Source: Oscillospiraceae bacterium
Lineage (GTDB): Bacteria; Bacillota; Clostridia; Oscillospirales; Oscillospiraceae
NCBI GenBank assembly: GCA_020025395.1
Contig: JAHHSE010000080.1
Span: 1 to 6,941, forward strand
Direction: 5' to 3'
DNA length: 6,941 bases
The notes under the pieces were generated by a model. The model saw nothing but the letters and a program-made list of their open reading frames with translations. It searched no databases and was not told the DNA's origin. Shown here piece by piece: positions 4,790 to 6,941 of this stretch. Numbering within the stretch: position 1 is the first letter of the stretch; each line of letters opens with the position of its first letter. The position numbers were made by a program, and so were the translations under genes.

Positions 4790-6133
4790 GTGAAAAAACA
4801 TTCCGTGGCCCTTCAGGTGGACCGATGCCGAGGCTGTACCGCCTGCATCAAAACCTGTCCCACCGACGCCATTCGGGTCCGGGGGAGAAAGGCCGCCATT
4901 CTTCCGGACCGCTGTATCGACTGCGGCAGGTGCATTCAGATCTGCCCCCATAAGGCCATCCGCCCCGCGGGAGACCCCCTGGACAAGATGGAGGGGTTCC
5001 GATATAAGGTCGCCCTGCCGGAGCCGGCCCTGTTCGGGCAGTTTCATAACCTTACCGATCCCAATATCGTACTGGGAGGCCTGCTGAACATCGGCTTTGA
5101 CGATGTGTTCGAGGTGGCGGCGGCGGCAGAGCTGATCGCCGACCTGGCCCGGCGGGACTTCTCCCCCGGCCGTCCTCTGCCCCGGATCACCTCCGCCTGC
5201 CCTACGGTCCTGCGGATTATCCGAATGCGGTTTCCCCGGCTCATCCCCTACATAGAGCCTGTCATCCTCCCCATGGAGCTGGCGGCGGAGCTGGCACGGG
5301 AGGAGGCGGTGAAAAAAACCGGCCTTTCACCGGAGGAAATCGGAATTTTTGCCATTGTTCCCTGCTCTGCCAAGATCACCACCGCCCACGCCCCCATGGG
5401 ACTGAAGCAGCCGGTGATCGACGGAGCCTTTGCCGTGAACGACATCTATTTGAAGCTTTTGGGACCCATGAGGGATCTGACCCGGGAGGGGGAGATTCCA
5501 GACCTCTCCAGAACCGGAGGCATGGGCCTTTCCTGGGGCTATTGCGGGGGAGAATCCATTGCCAGAGGGGAGAAAAATTACATTGCCGTGGATGGAATCG
5601 ACAATGTGATCCGGGTGCTGGAGGAGATTGAGGACGACCGGATGCCAGACGCGGATTTCATCGAGCTTACCGCCTGTGTCCAGGGATGTGTGGGGGGCTG
5701 TCTGAATGTGGAGAACCCCTATGGGGCCAAGATGCGCCTTGCCCATCTGGGGGAGGGCCTTCCCCCCGGACGCAGCAGCCTGGCCTCGTTCCCCGGGGCC
5801 GGAAGACTGGCCGTCTTTCAGCGGGAGCTGGACTACATCCCCGCCTTCCGCCTGGACACCGACCGGGGGGCGGCCATGGAAAAGCTGCTCAAGATCGACC
5901 AGCTGGCGGAATCCCTGCCCGGCCTGGACTGCTCCTCCTGCGGAGCCCCCTCCTGCCGGGCCCTGGCGGAGGATGTGGTCCTGGGCAGGGCCAGCATGGA
6001 TGACTGTATCTTTAAGGTGCGGGAGCGGATGCGTTCGGTCTCGGAGGACCCGGACAGCTATCTGCCCGCCCCCTTCCGACGCAGCCAGCCAAAAAAACCA
6101 CTTTCGGAACGGAAGGAGGGCGGGTCACGGTGA
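4790..6133 (+). CDS. [FeFe]-hydrogenase-like iron-sulfur protein of the putative sensory type
   Basis: This 447-residue soluble protein has three parts. Residues 1 to about 60 are a bacterial 2x[4Fe-4S] ferredoxin domain with C13, C16, C19, C23 and C42, C45, C48, C52. Residues about 70-345 are the hydrogenase H-domain with its three signatures: L1 TSACP (134-138), L2 PCSAK (191-195), L3 ACVQGCVGG (295-303). C137, C192, C296 and C300 should bind the H-cluster. The first cysteine of canonical TSCCP, which relays protons, is replaced by A136, as in studied putative sensory enzymes (HydS type). Residues about 378-410 carry CX2CX4CX16C (C381, C384, C389, C406), an additional [4Fe-4S] motif. A PAS domain, common in other sensory hydrogenases, is absent. 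Start is GTG with AAGGAGG 9 bases upstream. It would need HydEFG maturases encoded elsewhere. Likely senses H2 or redox state; slow catalysis is expected. Confidence 0.9.
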   Translation: MKKHSVALQVDRCRGCTACIKTCPTDAIRVRGRKAAILPDRCIDCGRCIQICPHKAIRPAGDPLDKMEGFRYKVALPEPALFGQFHNLTDPNIVLGGLLNIGFDDVFEVAAAAELIADLARRDFSPGRPLPRITSACPTVLRIIRMRFPRLIPYIEPVILPMELAAELAREEAVKKTGLSPEEIGIFAIVPCSAKITTAHAPMGLKQPVIDGAFAVNDIYLKLLGPMRDLTREGEIPDLSRTGGMGLSWGYCGGESIARGEKNYIAVDGIDNVIRVLEEIEDDRMPDADFIELTACVQGCVGGCLNVENPYGAKMRLAHLGEGLPPGRSSLASFPGAGRLAVFQRELDYIPAFRLDTDRGAAMEKLLKIDQLAESLPGLDCSSCGAPSCRALAEDVVLGRASMDDCIFKVRERMRSVSEDPDSYLPAPFRRSQPKKPLSERKEGGSR

Positions 6134-6456
6134 CCGTGGAAGAATTGAAAGAGAAAATGGGGCTGACCGCCTTTGCCCTGCCCCGGCCCCGGCGGGAGGT
6201 TTTGGGCGGATACGCCGGGGACCTCCTCTCCTGGGTGATGAGCGGGGCGGAAGAGGGCCAGGTCTGGCTCACCATTATGTCCAATGTGAATGTGTGCGCC
6301 GTGGCGGTGCTTACCGAAGTGGCCTGTGTCCTCCTCACCGAAGGGGTGGTCCCGGACCGGGACCTGCTGGAGCGGGCGGAGGCGCAAGGGGTTAATCTGC
6401 TGGGGAGCCGGGCCTCCACCTATGAGGCCGCTGCCGCCCTCTCCGCCCTGTTGTGA
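6130..6456 (+). CDS. Second DRTGG-like small protein
   Basis: This 108-residue cytoplasmic protein resembles the other DRTGG product of the operon in size. It belongs, from memory of the family, to a DRTGG/HPr-kinase-N-like group. The diagnostic block is GGYAGDLLSWVMSGAEEG (about 26-43), then WLTIMSNVNVCAVAVLTEVACVLLTEG (about 46-72), and a C-terminal helix (STYEAAAALSALL). It diverges from the first DRTGG protein, so it is not a recent tandem copy; the two probably have distinct roles or form a heteromer. Translation starts at GTG 6130, overlapping the hydrogenase stop by four bases (GTGA). GGAAGGAGG (6111-6119) lies 10 bases upstream, so it is made in step with the hydrogenase. It has no catalytic motif that I recognise. 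Confidence 0.82.
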   Translation: MTVEELKEKMGLTAFALPRPRREVLGGYAGDLLSWVMSGAEEGQVWLTIMSNVNVCAVAVLTEVACVLLTEGVVPDRDLLERAEAQGVNLLGSRASTYEAAAALSALL

Positions 6457-6459
6457 CCC

Positions 6460-6941
6460 ATGGAGCTTTTTTATGATCTCCATCTCCACTCCTGCCTCTC
6501 TCCCTGTGGGGAGGAGGACATGACTCCGGCCAATCTGGCGGGGATGTGCGCCCTGGCGGGGCTGAATGTGGCCGCCCTGACCGACCACAACACCTGCGGC
6601 AACTGCCGCTCCTTTCTGACCGCCGCCCAGGGGTATGGGCTTTTGGCCCTTCCGGGGATGGAGCTTACCACGGCGGAGGAAGTTCATGTCATCTGCCTCT
6701 TCCCGGAGATCGATCGGGCAGAGGCCTTTTCTGCCTATGTCCACAGCCGACTCCCCCCCATCCCAAACCGGCCGGAGATTTTTGGGGCACAGATCCTTAT
6801 GGGTCCGGAGGACGGGAAACGGGGGGAGGAGCGCACCCTCCTGGCCTCCGCCACAAGCATCGGGGTCTATCAGGTGTGCCCTCTGGCAGAGCGTTTTGGA
6901 GGGGTCTGCTTTCCCGCCCACATCGACCGCCCCTCCTATTC
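6460..6941 (+). CDS. PHP-domain metal-dependent phosphoesterase (partial, runs off the right edge)
   Basis: The frame starts at ATG 6460, three bases after the preceding stop, and is open to the end of the window (about 160 residues visible). The N-terminus DLHLHS (H8, H10), LTDHN (D42, H43), the acidic E68 in GMELTT, H76 in VHVICL and H154 in FPAHIDRPSY are the ordered metal-binding motifs of the polymerase-and-histidinol-phosphatase family, including YciV/TrpH-like nucleases and phosphatases. Length to H154 is normal, so only the C-terminal part is missing. Cysteines C12, C16, C46 and C49 flank the first two metal motifs, which is unusual. No clear Shine-Dalgarno precedes the ATG, so translation probably depends on reinitiation from the upstream gene. 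The substrate is unknown; a nucleotide or phosphoprotein signal of this operon is conceivable. Confidence 0.88.
   Translation, partial: MELFYDLHLHSCLSPCGEEDMTPANLAGMCALAGLNVAALTDHNTCGNCRSFLTAAQGYGLLALPGMELTTAEEVHVICLFPEIDRAEAFSAYVHSRLPPIPNRPEIFGAQILMGPEDGKRGEERTLLASATSIGVYQVCPLAERFGGVCFPAHIDRPSY

Noticed and set aside
1..6941. Mobile elements, CRISPR arrays, tRNA or rRNA genes
   Set aside because: No transposase, integrase, spaced direct repeats or tRNA-like cloverleaf was seen; the genes are evenly packed in ordinary chromosomal operons.

Overview
The window looks like chromosomal DNA from a strictly anaerobic, Gram-positive member of the Clostridia, probably an Oscillospiraceae/Flavonifractor-type gut bacterium. 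This is inferred from the fairly high GC content, strong AAGGAGG-type ribosome binding sites, a long-form hibernation factor, a low-molecular-weight thioredoxin reductase with a CATC active site, and an [FeFe]-hydrogenase gene set. The species assignment is inference, not a database match.

Layout, left to right. Bases 2-154 are the 3' end of a plus-strand gene whose basic, Arg/Gly-rich tail resembles small S1-domain RNA-binding proteins. A perfect 19-bp inverted repeat follows. Next is a monocistronic plus-strand hpf gene (409-948) with a recognisable promoter and a 5' leader that can fold in two ways. A bidirectional terminator (970-1002) separates hpf from a converging minus-strand operon, read trxB -> Rrf2-family regulator -> ccdA-tlpA fusion (3711 down to 1024). 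Its genes overlap by 4 and 11 bases. Together they form a thiol-redox module: TrxB takes electrons from NADPH, CcdA carries reducing equivalents across the membrane, and the fused TlpA-like domain uses them outside. The operon has a near-consensus promoter (TTGACA-17-TATAGT) overlain by a cluster of ACTGTA/TACAGT half-sites, a likely operator for the operon's own Rrf2 regulator.

Divergent from it, across 278 bp, is a tightly packed plus-strand operon running off the right edge: a DRTGG-domain protein, an RsbW-like HATPase (anti-sigma/serine kinase type), an [FeFe]-hydrogenase-like iron-sulfur protein, a second DRTGG-like protein, and a PHP-domain phosphoesterase (truncated by the window end). 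The hydrogenase keeps the four cysteines that bind the H-cluster. Alanine replaces the proton-transfer cysteine, and there is an extra C-terminal CX2CX4CX16C cluster motif. These are features of the putative sensory [FeFe]-hydrogenases. With a kinase-like ATPase, two small regulatory domains and a phosphoesterase beside it, the operon is best read as a hydrogen- or redox-sensing signalling cassette rather than an energy-metabolism hydrogenase. It is the most interesting part of the window. The family architecture is recognisable; the signalling mechanism is not established by anything in the sequence.
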